This document shows positions 27,979 through 40,355 of a stretch of DNA of 64,000 bases, piece after piece. Within the stretch, counting starts at the first letter, position 1; each line of letters starts with the position of its first letter. Where the stretch lies: assembly GCA_023386645.1 (NCBI GenBank), contig JAEWJI010000021.1:39577-103576 (forward strand), read 5' to 3'. The notes under the pieces are model-generated. The model was not told the origin of the DNA and searched no databases. It saw only the letters and a list, made by a program, of their open reading frames with translations. The stretch is from Pseudomonadota bacterium (GTDB lineage: Bacteria > Pseudomonadota > Alphaproteobacteria > Caulobacterales > Caulobacteraceae). The position numbers were made by a program, and so were the translations under genes.

Positions 27979-27982
<4 letters not shown>
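27158..27982 (-). CDS. trpA: TrpA, tryptophan synthase alpha subunit
   Basis: A 274-residue TIM-barrel enzyme that releases indole from indole-glycerol phosphate for TrpB. The motif ELGFPFSDPMAEGPPIQ holds one catalytic acid (Glu of ELGFPFSD), and DGVIVVDCPPEE follows. I start it at GTG 27982, which overlaps the trpB stop as GTGA (27979-27982), indicating coupled translation. The open frame continues 19 codons upstream inside trpB without a family match. Confidence 0.95.
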
Positions 27983-29193
<1,211 letters not shown>

Positions 29194-29865
29194 GGCGACG
29201 AACTTCCTCGCCCTCAGGGGGGCGGCGGGGGGACGGCGAGCGGCCTCCAGAAAGGCCGCGATGAGGGCCGGCTCCTTAACACCGGGCCCGCTTTCCACGC
29301 CAGAGGAGACGTCGACCATCGGGGCCCCCGTAACGTCGACGGCTTCGGTCACGTTGTTAGGGTCGAGCCCGCCGGCCAGGAACCACGGCCTGTCGAAGTC
29401 GCGGCCGGTCAGCAGCGACCAGTCGAACCGCGCGCCCACGCCCCCGGGCAGCATCCCCTCCTTCGGCGGACGGGCGTCGAACATAAGGTGGTCAACCACC
29501 GGCTCCCAGACGGAGGCCGCCGCGATGTCGGCGGCCTCCCGCACCGACAGAGCCTTGACGATGCCGGCGCCCGTCAGTCGCCGCACCTGCATGGCGCGCT
29601 CCGGGGTCTCGGCCCCATGCAGCTGGATCAGGTCCGGACGCAGGGCGCGGGCGATCTCCTCGAGCAGAGCGTCGTCGGGGTCGACCACCACGGCCACGAC
29701 CTTCGCGCGGCCTCGGGCCCTGGCGAACAGGGCGGCCGCCTCAGCCGGCTCGATATGGCGGGGGCTACGGGGAAAGATCACCGCACCCACATAGGCCGCG
29801 CCGCCGTCCAGGGCCGCGTCGAGGGCGTCGCGCGTGGTGAGCCCGCAAATCTTGGCGAGCGTCAT
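29194..29865 (-). CDS. trpF: TrpF, phosphoribosylanthranilate isomerase (no stop codon before trpB)
   Basis: A TIM-barrel enzyme of about 212 residues followed by a short linker; it catalyses the third step of tryptophan synthesis. MTLAKICGLTTRDALDAAL is the N-terminal KICG motif, LIQLHGAET and AGGLDPNNVTEAV are conserved blocks. ATG 29865 overlaps the rsuA stop (ATGA). The frame does not close: it passes through RRPPAAPLRARKFVA into trpB. A TGA at 29214-29216 in another register would end trpF normally if one C of the local C runs were absent. Confidence 0.88.
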
Positions 29866-30599
29866 CCCTGAAACACCAGATCGATCTCCCCCGCCGTCGC
29901 CGGCCGCCATTCGCCGGGGGCCAGGTCTCCCGGGAGGGCCAACCCGCCCACCCGCTCTCGATGCAGCGCCTCCACGTGGTTGCCGACGGCGGCGAACATG
30001 CGGCGGACCTGGTGGTAGCGGCCTTCGGTGACGGTGAGCAGCGCCTCGGTGGGCGACACGACATCGAGCGCGGCGGGCTTAAGCGGCTCCTTCTCCCCTT
30101 CGAGCATCAGCTGGCCTGACGCGAACAGCGCGCCTTCGTCGCCGCGAAGGGGGCGGGCTAGGGTGGCGCGATAGACCTTGGGCACGTGGCGTTTGGGGGA
30201 AATGATCCGGTGCAGCAGGTCGCCGTCGTCGGTGAGCAGCAGCAGGCCGGAGGTTTCCTTGTCCAGCCGTCCGACGGTCGAGATCGCCGGGTCGCGCCTG
30301 CGCCACCGCTCCGGCAGGACGTCATAGACCAGCGCCCCGTCCTCCTTGTGCGAACAGGTCATGCCCAGCGGCTTGTTGAGCAGGATGACAAGTCCCGGCA
30401 GGGGGTCGAGGGGGCGGCCGTCCACCTCCATGCGGTCCGGCAGGTCCGGCGCCAGGGGGATGCGCTCCGAGGCGTCGGTGACGTCGCGCCCATCCAGCGT
30501 CACACCGCCCACCCGCGCCAGCTCGGCGATCTCGCGCCTGGAGCCGTAGCCGAGCGAGCCCAGCAGCTTGTCCAGCCGCATGGCCTTGGCAGGCTTCAT
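29862..30599 (-). CDS. rsuA: RsuA-type 16S rRNA pseudouridine synthase
   Basis: A 245-residue pseudouridine synthase of the RsuA/RluB/E/F family. The N-terminal S4 RNA-binding domain begins MRLDKLLGSLGYGSRREI. The catalytic Asp lies in STVGRLDKETSGLLLLTDDG. The C-terminal block EGRYHQVRRMFAAVGN is typical of the group. RsuA makes pseudouridine 516 in 16S rRNA; the exact target is inferred from length and domain order. It overlaps the methyltransferase stop at its start and trpF at its end, so it heads the trp unit after the methyltransferase. Confidence 0.84.
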   Translation of the reverse strand: MKPAKAMRLDKLLGSLGYGSRREIAELARVGGVTLDGRDVTDASERIPLAPDLPDRMEVDGRPLDPLPGLVILLNKPLGMTCSHKEDGALVYDVLPERWRRRDPAISTVGRLDKETSGLLLLTDDGDLLHRIISPKRHVPKVYRATLARPLRGDEGALFASGQLMLEGEKEPLKPAALDVVSPTEALLTVTEGRYHQVRRMFAAVGNHVEALHRERVGGLALPGDLAPGEWRPATAGEIDLVFQG

Positions 30600-31498
30600 T
30601 TCACGGCCTCGAAGACCTTGTAGCCGCCGGCTTCCACCACCGGCCGCACCCGGGCGAAGGCGGCCTTCAGCTCCGCCTCGTAGGGCAGGTGCCGATTGGC
30701 GACGAGCCACAGGACGCCGCCCCGGCGCAGCAGCGCCGCCGCCTGTCGGACGAAGGTCTGGCCCAGCCTCCGGTCCTCGGCCCCACCGTCGTGGAAGGGC
30801 GGATTGGTGACGACGAAGTTGAGGTCGCCCGCGACCGGGAGGGTTCGCACATCCGCCCATTCGAACGTCGCGCGGGCATCCTCGACATTGCGCCGCGCCG
30901 CCTCGATGGCCCGCCGGTCCAGATCGATGAGCCGCAGACCCTCGACGGCGGGAGACCGCAGGACCAGGATGGAAAGGGCGCCATAGCCGCAGCCGAGGTC
31001 CGCGCCCCGGCCCTTCAGGACTGGAAGATGCTGGGCCAGCAGGACCGTGCCCGGATCCATCCGGTCCCAGGCGAAGACGCCCGGCTGGGACCAGGAGTCC
31101 AGCCCCTCGACCCGCTGAAGCGCGCCCGCGCGCAGGGCCTCGTCCAGCCCCGAGACCTTTTCCGGGCGGACACCCTGCCACCGGCGATGATGGGCCTTGG
31201 AGCTCTCGGCGCCTTCCAGCCCGAAGGCGGCGAGCTCCTTCCTGAGGCGCGAGCCGCCGCGATCCTTGGGCGCCATGACGTCGAGCCGTCCGCCGGGACG
31301 AAGCGCCCTGAGCGCCTGGGCCAGCACATGGCGTCGCTCGAGCACCCCGGCGGGGGCGTAGATGACGGCCGCCTCCGCCGATCCCGTCTCGACCGTTTCG
31401 ATCGCCGTCGAGCCGGGGATCATGGGCGAGGTCTGCAGGGCCTCGGCCGGCCGGTCGAAGACCAGCGGGGGGCGGCCGTACAGGATCACCGGGTTCAT
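30596..31498 (-). CDS. RsmC-like class I methyltransferase (rRNA guanine-N2)
   Basis: A 300-residue SAM-dependent methyltransferase. The C-terminal catalytic domain has the SAM motif GADLGCGYGALSILVL and the NPPF motif (VVTNPPFHDGG) used by enzymes that methylate base amino groups. The N-terminal half resembles the inactive duplicated domain of RsmC/RlmG. RsmC modifies G1207 of 16S rRNA, and the next gene also modifies 16S rRNA, which fits. ATG 31498 is used; the longer open frame upstream overlaps the divergent ligase gene. Confidence 0.82.
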   Translation of the reverse strand: MNPVILYGRPPLVFDRPAEALQTSPMIPGSTAIETVETGSAEAAVIYAPAGVLERRHVLAQALRALRPGGRLDVMAPKDRGGSRLRKELAAFGLEGAESSKAHHRRWQGVRPEKVSGLDEALRAGALQRVEGLDSWSQPGVFAWDRMDPGTVLLAQHLPVLKGRGADLGCGYGALSILVLRSPAVEGLRLIDLDRRAIEAARRNVEDARATFEWADVRTLPVAGDLNFVVTNPPFHDGGAEDRRLGQTFVRQAAALLRRGGVLWLVANRHLPYEAELKAAFARVRPVVEAGGYKVFEAVK

Positions 31499-31614
31499 CG
31501 TGGGCGCTCGCACATGCGGCTCTCCGTAGCAGGGGCGGACCGGGGCGCAAGCGGGACGGCCCCTGCAGCGAAGACGGCCTTGTGCGAGCCCCGACCTTTG
31601 CCGAAAGTCGCGCC

Positions 31615-33129
31615 ATGCTTCTCCTCGAAATGATCCGTCGCGGCGTGGAACGCCACAGCGAGCGCCCCGCCGTGATGTTCGGCGATCTGACCCTGACCTT
31701 CGCCGAGGTCGATCGGGCTTCGGACGCCGTCGCGCGGCGCCTGCTTGGACTGGGCCTGCGCCCGGGCGATCCGGTGGCGCTTCTGGCATCGAACGGCCCT
31801 CACAGCATCACCCTGGACTTCGCCTGCGCCAAGGCCGGTCTGATGCGCACGCCCCTCAACGCCCGGCTGGCCGTCGCCGAGCATCGCCAGATGGTCGAGG
31901 GGGTGGGCGCGCGGCTGCTGGTGCACACGCCCGATTTGGCGGACCAGGCCGGAGCCCTGGCCGAAGCCGCGGGGGACCTGCGCCTCGTGGATCTGGCGGC
32001 CGAGTTGCTGGCCGGGCCTTGGGAGGCCGGACCGGACCTGCCCGTGATCGGCCCCGACCATCCCCTGCTGGCGCTTTACACATCGGGCACCACGGGGGTG
32101 CTGAAGGCAGCGGTCCACACGCACGGCACCTACGCGGCGGTGGTCCGCAACATCCTGCTGAACCTCGTCCAGCCCCAGCCGGGCGACGTCATGCTGCACG
32201 CCGCGTCGCTAATCCACGCCAGCGGAACCTTCGTCGTGCCCTACTGGCTGAATGGCGGGGCGGCGGCGGTCCTGTCCGGCTTCGCTCCGGGCGACTATCT
32301 GGCGGCCGTCCAGCGCTGGCGGCCCACCGCGCTGAACCTGGTGCCCACGATGATCGGCATGCTGCTGGAACATCCCGCCGCCGCCGAGGCGGATTTCTCA
32401 AGCGTGCGCGACATCATCTACGGCGCCTCGCCCATGCCCCAGCCCGTGCTGCGCCGCGCCCTGGACCTGTGGGGGCCGAAACTGTCGCAATACTACGGCC
32501 AGACCGAAGCGCCGCTGTGCATCGCCGTGCTCGACAAGGATGACCACGTCGGCGAGGGCGGGGAGGCGCGCTGGTCGGCCTGCGGCCGTCCTAGCCTGGA
32601 CTGCGAGGTACGGCTGGTGGACGAGGCGGGCCGCCCGCCAGCGCGAGGCGAACCCGGCGAGATCCTAGTGAGGGCTCCCTTCGTCATGAAGGGCTATCAC
32701 GCCGCGCCCGAGCTCAACGCCCAGACCTTCGCGGACGACGGCTTTATCCGGACTCGCGACATCGGCCGGTTCGACGCGGAGGGCTGCCTGCACCTGGTGG
32801 ACCGGGCCTCGGACATGATCGTGACCGGCGGCTACAACGTCTATCCGCGCGAGGTGGAGGATGTCCTGGCCGCCCACCCGGCGGTGGCCGAAGCCGTGGT
32901 GGTGGGCCTGCCGGACGACAAGTGGGGCGAGGCCGTCACCGCCTTCGTGGTCCTGCGTCACCCGGTCGAGGCGGCGGAGGTCCTGGCCTTCTGCCGCGAG
33001 CGCCTGGCCGGCTACAAGGCGCCCAAGTCGGTTCGGTTCGTCGACAGCCTGCCCAAGAGTCCGGTCGGCAAGCCGCTGAGACGAGCGGTGCGCGAACCCT
33101 TCTGGGAAGGCCGGGAGCGGCGGATATGA
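31615..33129 (+). CDS. AMP-dependent acyl-CoA synthetase/ligase
   Basis: A 504-residue ANL-superfamily enzyme that activates a carboxylic acid as acyl-AMP and then acyl-CoA. The AMP-binding P-loop is LYTSGTTGVLKAAVHTH; YYGQTEAPL and DIGRFDAEGCLHLVDRASDM are later core motifs. The catalytic lysine is in PKSPVGKPLRR near the C terminus. The acid substrate is not evident; a fatty or aromatic acid is plausible. ATG 31615 is preferred to GTG 31582. It overlaps the crotonase gene by four bases, suggesting a small catabolic unit. Confidence 0.87.
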   Translation: MLLLEMIRRGVERHSERPAVMFGDLTLTFAEVDRASDAVARRLLGLGLRPGDPVALLASNGPHSITLDFACAKAGLMRTPLNARLAVAEHRQMVEGVGARLLVHTPDLADQAGALAEAAGDLRLVDLAAELLAGPWEAGPDLPVIGPDHPLLALYTSGTTGVLKAAVHTHGTYAAVVRNILLNLVQPQPGDVMLHAASLIHASGTFVVPYWLNGGAAAVLSGFAPGDYLAAVQRWRPTALNLVPTMIGMLLEHPAAAEADFSSVRDIIYGASPMPQPVLRRALDLWGPKLSQYYGQTEAPLCIAVLDKDDHVGEGGEARWSACGRPSLDCEVRLVDEAGRPPARGEPGEILVRAPFVMKGYHAAPELNAQTFADDGFIRTRDIGRFDAEGCLHLVDRASDMIVTGGYNVYPREVEDVLAAHPAVAEAVVVGLPDDKWGEAVTAFVVLRHPVEAAEVLAFCRERLAGYKAPKSVRFVDSLPKSPVGKPLRRAVREPFWEGRERRI

Positions 33130-33893
33130 CCGTCCGTATCGAGCGGCATGGTCCGGTCGTGACCGTGACCATCGACCGTCCGGAGCGACGCAACGCCGTG
33201 GACGAGGCGACCGCTCGAGCGCTGGACGAAGCGTTCGACGCCTTTGAAGCCGACGACGAGGCGTTGGCCGCCGTCCTGACCGGAGCGGGCGGGGCCTTTT
33301 GCGCGGGCTATGACCTCAAGGCCTTCAGCGAGAAGGGCGCCGACTACGATCCCCAGGCCGGCGGTCCAATGGGCCCAACCCGCAGGATGCTGTCGAAACC
33401 GGTGATCGCAGCCGTGGAGGGCCCGGCCGTCGCCGGCGGGCTGGAGCTCGCCCTGTGGTGCGACCTGCGGGTCGCCTCGACCACGGCGGTGTTCGGCGTC
33501 TTCTGCCGCCGCTGGGGCGTGCCCCTGATCGACGGCGGCACGGTGCGTCTGCCGCGCGTTGTCGGCCACGGCCGGGCGCTGGACATGATCCTGACGGGCC
33601 GGGCGGTCGCGGCCGATGAGGCGATGGCCATGGGCCTGGCCAACCGGCTGTGCGACGAAGGTCAGGCCCTGGCGACGGCTCAAGCACTCGCCGCCGAGAT
33701 CGCCCGCTTCCCGCAGCTGTGCCTGCGCACCGACCGGCGCAGCAGCTACGATCAGTTGGGGCTGCCGCTGGACGAGGCGCTGCGTCACGAGGCCCTGCTG
33801 GGCGTCGAGCCCGTGGCGCAGGGCGCGCGCGACGGCGCGGGCCGCTTCGCCAACGGCGCGGGCAGGGGCGGCCGCTTCGACGCCCCGGCCTGA
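33126..33893 (+). CDS. Crotonase/enoyl-CoA hydratase family protein, catalytic Glu apparently absent
   Basis: A 255-residue crotonase-fold protein. The CoA and oxyanion-hole blocks FCAGYDLKAFSEKG and EGPAVAGGLELALWCDLRVA are intact. Where classical hydratases have the first catalytic Glu (FGxPE before the IPG.GG loop) this one reads FGVFCRRWGVPLIDGG. The second Glu region reads ALDMILTG. Hydration of enoyl-CoA is therefore doubtful, and another crotonase-type reaction is possible. It starts inside the ligase stop (ATGA at 33126-33129) and is probably cotranscribed with it. Confidence 0.84.
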   Translation: MTVRIERHGPVVTVTIDRPERRNAVDEATARALDEAFDAFEADDEALAAVLTGAGGAFCAGYDLKAFSEKGADYDPQAGGPMGPTRRMLSKPVIAAVEGPAVAGGLELALWCDLRVASTTAVFGVFCRRWGVPLIDGGTVRLPRVVGHGRALDMILTGRAVAADEAMAMGLANRLCDEGQALATAQALAAEIARFPQLCLRTDRRSSYDQLGLPLDEALRHEALLGVEPVAQGARDGAGRFANGAGRGGRFDAPA

Positions 33894-33932
33894 TGCGCTG
33901 ACAGGCGGGAACAAATCCGGCACAAGCGGCCG

Positions 33933-35810
33933 ATGCCGTTCGAGTCGCCTTCCCTGTCCCGTTCGCCCGCGCTCGAGGACGCGCGGGCCCTTCTGGGCCG
34001 CGTCTGGGGACACGCCGACTTCCGGGGCCTCCAGGCGGAGATCGTCGAGGAGGTCCTGAATGGACGGGACGTGCTGGCCGTACTCCCGACCGGCGGCGGC
34101 AAAAGCGTCTGCTACCAGCTGCCGGCGATTCAGCGGCCGGGCGTCGGCCTGGTCGTCTCGCCACTGATCGCCCTGATGGCGGACCAGGTCGCCGCCCTGA
34201 CGCAGGCCGGGGTGGAGGCCGCGCGGCTGGATTCGGGCCTCAGCCTGGATGACCGCTCCGCGGTGTGGCGCAAGGCGCGGGCCGGCGCGCTGGATCTGCT
34301 CTACGTCTCGCCCGAGGGCCTGGCGCAGGGCCATACCCTGGATCGGCTGCGCGAGCTCGACCTGTCGCTGATCGCCATCGACGAAGCCCACTGCGTCAGC
34401 CAGTGGGGCCACGATTTCCGGCCCGACTACCGGAATCTCGGGCGGCTGGCTGAGCTGTTCCCCGGCGTCCCGCGCGTCGCGGTGACCGCGACGGCGGACG
34501 GTCGGACGCGAGAGGACATTCTGCGCTCGCTGCGGCTGGAGGGCGCTCGCACCTTCGTCGACAGCTTCGCCCGGCCGAACCTGCAGCTGTCGGCCGAGCG
34601 CAAGGAGACCGCGTCGCGGGCCCGGACCGACGCGCGGGTGATCCAGCTGGTGCGCGAGCGGGCCGGGCGGTCAGGCGTGGTCTATTGCGGCTCGCGCGAC
34701 GGCTGCGAACGGATGGCCGACGCGCTGAAGGACGCAGGCGTCAACGCCATCGCCTACCATGCCGGGATGGACGCTCGCGCCCGCGACGAGCGGCTGGAGC
34801 GCTTCCTCTCGGAGGACGGGGCCGTAATGGTCGCCACCATCGCCTTCGGCATGGGGGTGGACAAGGCCGACGTCCGCTTCGTCATCCACGCCGATCCGCC
34901 CGGATCGCTGGAAGCGTACTGGCAGGAGATCGGCCGCGCAGGGCGCGACGGCGACCCGGCCGAGGGCATCACCCTGTACGGCCCGTCCGACATCGCCTGG
35001 AGCCTGCGTCGGCTGGAGGGCCGGCCGATGGACGACGCCGTCAAGGCGGTGCAGGTCAGAAAGGTGCGCCAGCTGTTCGCCATGCTGGACGGCGGCGTCT
35101 GCCGGCCCCAGGCCGTTCGGCGCTACTTCGGGGAGGCGGAGGCCGAGCCCTGCGGCGTCTGCGACCTGTGCCGCCACCCCCCCGAGATGCACGAGGTCAC
35201 CGTCGCGGCCCAGAAGGCGCTGGCGGCGGTTCAACGGTTGGGCGAACGCTTCGGGCGGGGCAGGGTCATCGACCACCTGACCGGCCGGACGAAGGAGGTC
35301 CAGCCTTGGGAGGAGACCCTGTCGACCTGGGGCGTCGGCAAGGAGCTGTCGCCATCCGGATGGCGCGACGTGATCGACCACTTGCTGTTCGAAGGCCTGC
35401 TGGCGGAGGACCCCAACGAGGGCAAGCCGCTGCTGACCCTGGGCGACCCGGCGGCGGTGCGGGCGGTCTATCGTGGCGAGCGGGCGGTGGAGCTGGCTCG
35501 CCGCCCGACGCGGTTCGATGCCTCCACCCGCTCGGGGGAGCCCCGCAACCGGGGCCGCAACCTGGCGGCCGAGGCCCTGGCGCCGGATGTCCGCGCCCGC
35601 TTCGACGCGCTGCGCGCCTGGCGCCGCGACCGGGCGGCCGAACAGCACGTCCCGCCCTACGTCATCTTCCAGGACCGCACCCTGATCGAGATCGCCAACC
35701 GCCGCCCGACGTCGCTGAGCGAGCTTGGCCGCATCCCCGGCGTCGGCTCGGGCAAGCTGGAGCGGTATGGCGAGGGCGTGCTGGAGGCGTTGGGGGTGGC
35801 GGCGACGTAG
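33933..35810 (+). CDS. recQ: RecQ, ATP-dependent DNA helicase
   Basis: A 625-residue superfamily 2 helicase. Walker A is LPTGGGKSVCYQLPA, the DEAH box is in IAIDEAHCVSQWGHDFRPDY, and motif VI is in YWQEIGRAGRDGDPA. A zinc-binding domain with CGVCDLC follows, then a winged helix and a C-terminal HRDC domain (from about residue 545, ending in GKLERYGEGVLEALG). It acts in recombination and fork repair. The length matches RecQ. It follows the crotonase by 39 bases. Confidence 0.95.
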   Translation: MPFESPSLSRSPALEDARALLGRVWGHADFRGLQAEIVEEVLNGRDVLAVLPTGGGKSVCYQLPAIQRPGVGLVVSPLIALMADQVAALTQAGVEAARLDSGLSLDDRSAVWRKARAGALDLLYVSPEGLAQGHTLDRLRELDLSLIAIDEAHCVSQWGHDFRPDYRNLGRLAELFPGVPRVAVTATADGRTREDILRSLRLEGARTFVDSFARPNLQLSAERKETASRARTDARVIQLVRERAGRSGVVYCGSRDGCERMADALKDAGVNAIAYHAGMDARARDERLERFLSEDGAVMVATIAFGMGVDKADVRFVIHADPPGSLEAYWQEIGRAGRDGDPAEGITLYGPSDIAWSLRRLEGRPMDDAVKAVQVRKVRQLFAMLDGGVCRPQAVRRYFGEAEAEPCGVCDLCRHPPEMHEVTVAAQKALAAVQRLGERFGRGRVIDHLTGRTKEVQPWEETLSTWGVGKELSPSGWRDVIDHLLFEGLLAEDPNEGKPLLTLGDPAAVRAVYRGERAVELARRPTRFDASTRSGEPRNRGRNLAAEALAPDVRARFDALRAWRRDRAAEQHVPPYVIFQDRTLIEIANRRPTSLSELGRIPGVGSGKLERYGEGVLEALGVAAT

Positions 35811-35831
35811 CCCGAGGCGCGTCCCAGGGAT

Positions 35832-36161
35832 ATGGTTGATCGCGCTCGCGAGCTGCGTGACGAGATGAGCCCGGTCGAAGCGTTGCTTTGGACGAAGCTC
35901 CGCAGTCGTCAGGTCGATGGGCTGAAGTTTCGCCGACAGCATCCGCTGGAGCCTTACGTGCTCGACTTCTACTGCCCGGAGGTTCGGCTGGCGGTCGAGA
36001 TCGACGGCGACGCGCATCTCGCGCGGGCGGAGCAAGACGCCTGGAGGGATCGGGTCCTGCTCGGTAGGGGTATTCGGACGCTCCGGATCGGGGTGCGCGA
36101 GGTCTACGAAGACCTCGATGCCGTCCTGCGGAAGATCAAAGCCGTGGCCCGAGGCGGCTAA
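35832..36161 (+). CDS. DUF559 domain protein (Vsr/restriction-endonuclease-like)
   Basis: A 109-residue protein of the DUF559 family, which has the Vsr/PD-(D/E)xK endonuclease-like fold. The motifs MSPVEALLWTKLRSRQVDG, FRRQHPLEPYVLDFYCP and LAVEIDGDAH are the family signature, and the acidic residues of VLDFYCP and VEIDGDAH are the candidate catalytic ones. Its role is not established. It starts 21 bases after recQ in the same direction and ends before a hairpin repeat. Confidence 0.83.
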   Translation: MVDRARELRDEMSPVEALLWTKLRSRQVDGLKFRRQHPLEPYVLDFYCPEVRLAVEIDGDAHLARAEQDAWRDRVLLGRGIRTLRIGVREVYEDLDAVLRKIKAVARGG

Positions 36162-36164
36162 CTC

Positions 36165-36307
36165 CTCCCCCATTCTTCATGGGGGAGGTGGCCCGGCGAT
36201 CGGCGTCAGCCGATCCAGGGACGGAGGGGGAAGGTCGATAGGACTCCCCCCATCGTCGCTGTTCGCCTTCGGCGAAGACGCGACACTTCCCCCGTGAGCG
36301 GGGGAAG
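36165..36307. repeat. Paired-hairpin intergenic repeat (GGGGAGG family)
   Basis: The gap between the DUF559 gene and the convergent hydrolase gene is filled by a repeat with a hairpin at each end: a 9-bp stem CTCCCCCAT/ATGGGGGAG (36165-36187) and an 8-bp stem CTTCCCCC/GGGGGAAG (36286-36307). A smaller hairpin TTCGCC/GGCGAA lies between them. The architecture is the same as at 12415-12580. It could serve both converging transcripts as an end structure. Confidence 0.6.
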
Positions 36308-36310
36308 ACT

Positions 36311-37204
36311 TCAGGATAGAAACCTCTCCACCGCCGCCATGAACCGGGCGGGCTGGTCGATCATGACCATGTGCTCGGCCCCCTCGATCCGCTCGAAGCG
36401 GGCAGGGGTGGGCAGGTTGCGGTAGCCGGCGCGGAACAGGCTGTCGACCTGGCTGCGGGGGGAACGGTCGTCGGGGCTCCAGCCGTAGACGACGGTGACT
36501 GGCGCGGTGATGTCGGGCAGGCGGCTGCGTAGATCGGTGGTCATGACCTCGTAGAGGCCCTGCGCCAGGGTCCGGCGGTCGCCGCCCTGCCAGCCCAAGG
36601 TGTCGAAAACCGCCCCGGCGGCCCCGCCCAGTTGATCGCCGAGCATGGAGCCCTGTCCGGCGAGCGCCGCGTCGCCCAGGAACAGCAGAGCCTGATAGGC
36701 GATCTGAGCGAGGGGCTCGACATCGCCCACTGTGGCGCCGGCCGAGATCAGCGAGGGGAAGAAGGGCGTGGCGTCGACCACCATCACCCGCCCGATCAGC
36801 GGCCCCCCGTCGGCGGCGAGCCTGAGCGCGATCAGCCCACCCATCGAATGGCCGATCACCGCCGGTTGCTTCAAGCCCCGCTCGCGGATGTAGCGGCTCA
36901 GCTCGGCCGCCGCCGGGCCGGACACCGCGCCCCGCCCGTTGGCGCCGACCGGCGTGTCTCCAAAACCCCGTACGCTGACCATGTGGACCCGATGATCGTC
37001 ATCCAACCGGTTCGCCGTCCGGCTCCAGACATCAGCCGTGGAGGCCAGTCCCGGGATCAGGATCACATCGGGCCCCGCGCCCCGCGCCTCCACCACGATC
37101 CGGTCGGAGCGGAAGCCCGTCTGGGCGGCGGCAGGCTCGGAGAAAACCGAGAGGGCGAAGACGAGCAGAAGCAACAGGCGCATGGCGGAAGGGTGAACGG
37201 TCAT
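36311..37204 (-). CDS. Secreted alpha/beta hydrolase
   Basis: A 297-residue alpha/beta-hydrolase-fold protein. A signal peptide is visible (MRLLLLLVFALSVFSEPAAAQ, which begins at the internal ATG 37183). The oxyanion region is LIPGLASTADVW, the nucleophile elbow GHSMGG, the acid region VVYGWSPDDRSP, and the histidine lies in IEGAEHMVMIDQPARF. It is likely an esterase or related hydrolase in the periplasm with unknown substrate. ATG 37204 and ATG 37183 are both possible starts; the latter gives the cleaner signal peptide. Confidence 0.82.
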   Translation of the reverse strand: MTVHPSAMRLLLLLVFALSVFSEPAAAQTGFRSDRIVVEARGAGPDVILIPGLASTADVWSRTANRLDDDHRVHMVSVRGFGDTPVGANGRGAVSGPAAAELSRYIRERGLKQPAVIGHSMGGLIALRLAADGGPLIGRVMVVDATPFFPSLISAGATVGDVEPLAQIAYQALLFLGDAALAGQGSMLGDQLGGAAGAVFDTLGWQGGDRRTLAQGLYEVMTTDLRSRLPDITAPVTVVYGWSPDDRSPRSQVDSLFRAGYRNLPTPARFERIEGAEHMVMIDQPARFMAAVERFLS

Positions 37205-37290
37205 CGCGGCCTTTGGTTGGCCTTCCGCCCTCTTGCAATCCGGGGGCAAGCGGCGTGAGATCGCCATGTGGACGTAGGGGAGGACGAACC

Positions 37291-37785
37291 ATGGGAAGGC
37301 TGGCGATGATCGGGGCGGCGGCGTGGCTGGCGGCCGGAGCCGTTGCGGCGCAGGACGCGTCGGCGCCTCGGGCGGCGACGGCGGCGGCCGAGACGCCATC
37401 GCCATCTCGGCAGGACGGTTGGCAGACCTTCTCCCAGAGCGGTAGCTCGACCTTCTTGGTCAACCTGGCCGGGGCCGACCGGGTAGGCGACGAGCGCGAA
37501 GTCACGGTGGCGCGGGTCCCTCGGTCGGGCAGCAACTACACCCACGCCCTCGACCGGTTTGAAATCCGCTGCGGCGCACGCGAGACCCGGCTCGCCAGTT
37601 CGACCGATGTCTACGAGGACGGCGAAGCGGGCGACAGCTTCCCGTCGGACGAGCCATGGACTCCGGTCGAGCGCGGCGCCTTCGACGACATCCTGCGCGA
37701 GATGGTCTGCGAGGACGCTTCGCCCCGCGGACGGGCGTTCGCCGATATCAAGGCCTTCATCGACGCAGGCCGGCCTTTCGAGTGA
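37291..37785 (+). CDS. Secreted protein of unknown function, 164 residues
   Basis: I do not recognize this gene with confidence. It starts at ATG 37291 after GGGAGG and has a signal peptide (LAMIGAAAWLAAGAVAAQ). The mature part contains GSSTFLVNLAGADRVGDERE and a CxxR-type segment FEIRCGARETRLAS, with a second Cys near REMVCED that could form a disulfide. The layout faintly recalls the surface-adhesin protein E family, which I cannot confirm. It is divergent from the hydrolase and convergent with gyrB. Confidence 0.6.
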   Translation: MGRLAMIGAAAWLAAGAVAAQDASAPRAATAAAETPSPSRQDGWQTFSQSGSSTFLVNLAGADRVGDEREVTVARVPRSGSNYTHALDRFEIRCGARETRLASSTDVYEDGEAGDSFPSDEPWTPVERGAFDDILREMVCEDASPRGRAFADIKAFIDAGRPFE

Positions 37786-37803
37786 GGCCGGCGGCGGCGG
37801 TCG

Positions 37804-40227
<2,424 letters not shown>

Positions 40228-40355
40228 TCGGTCGATCGGTGGAACGCCCCGTGCGAGGGGCTTCGGAAGGGCGCGCGGAACGCTTGCGAATCCGCATCGC
40301 CGAGAGCGTCAGAATATAGGGATTCCGGCGGAAATTGCGAGCGCGGACGAAGGGT

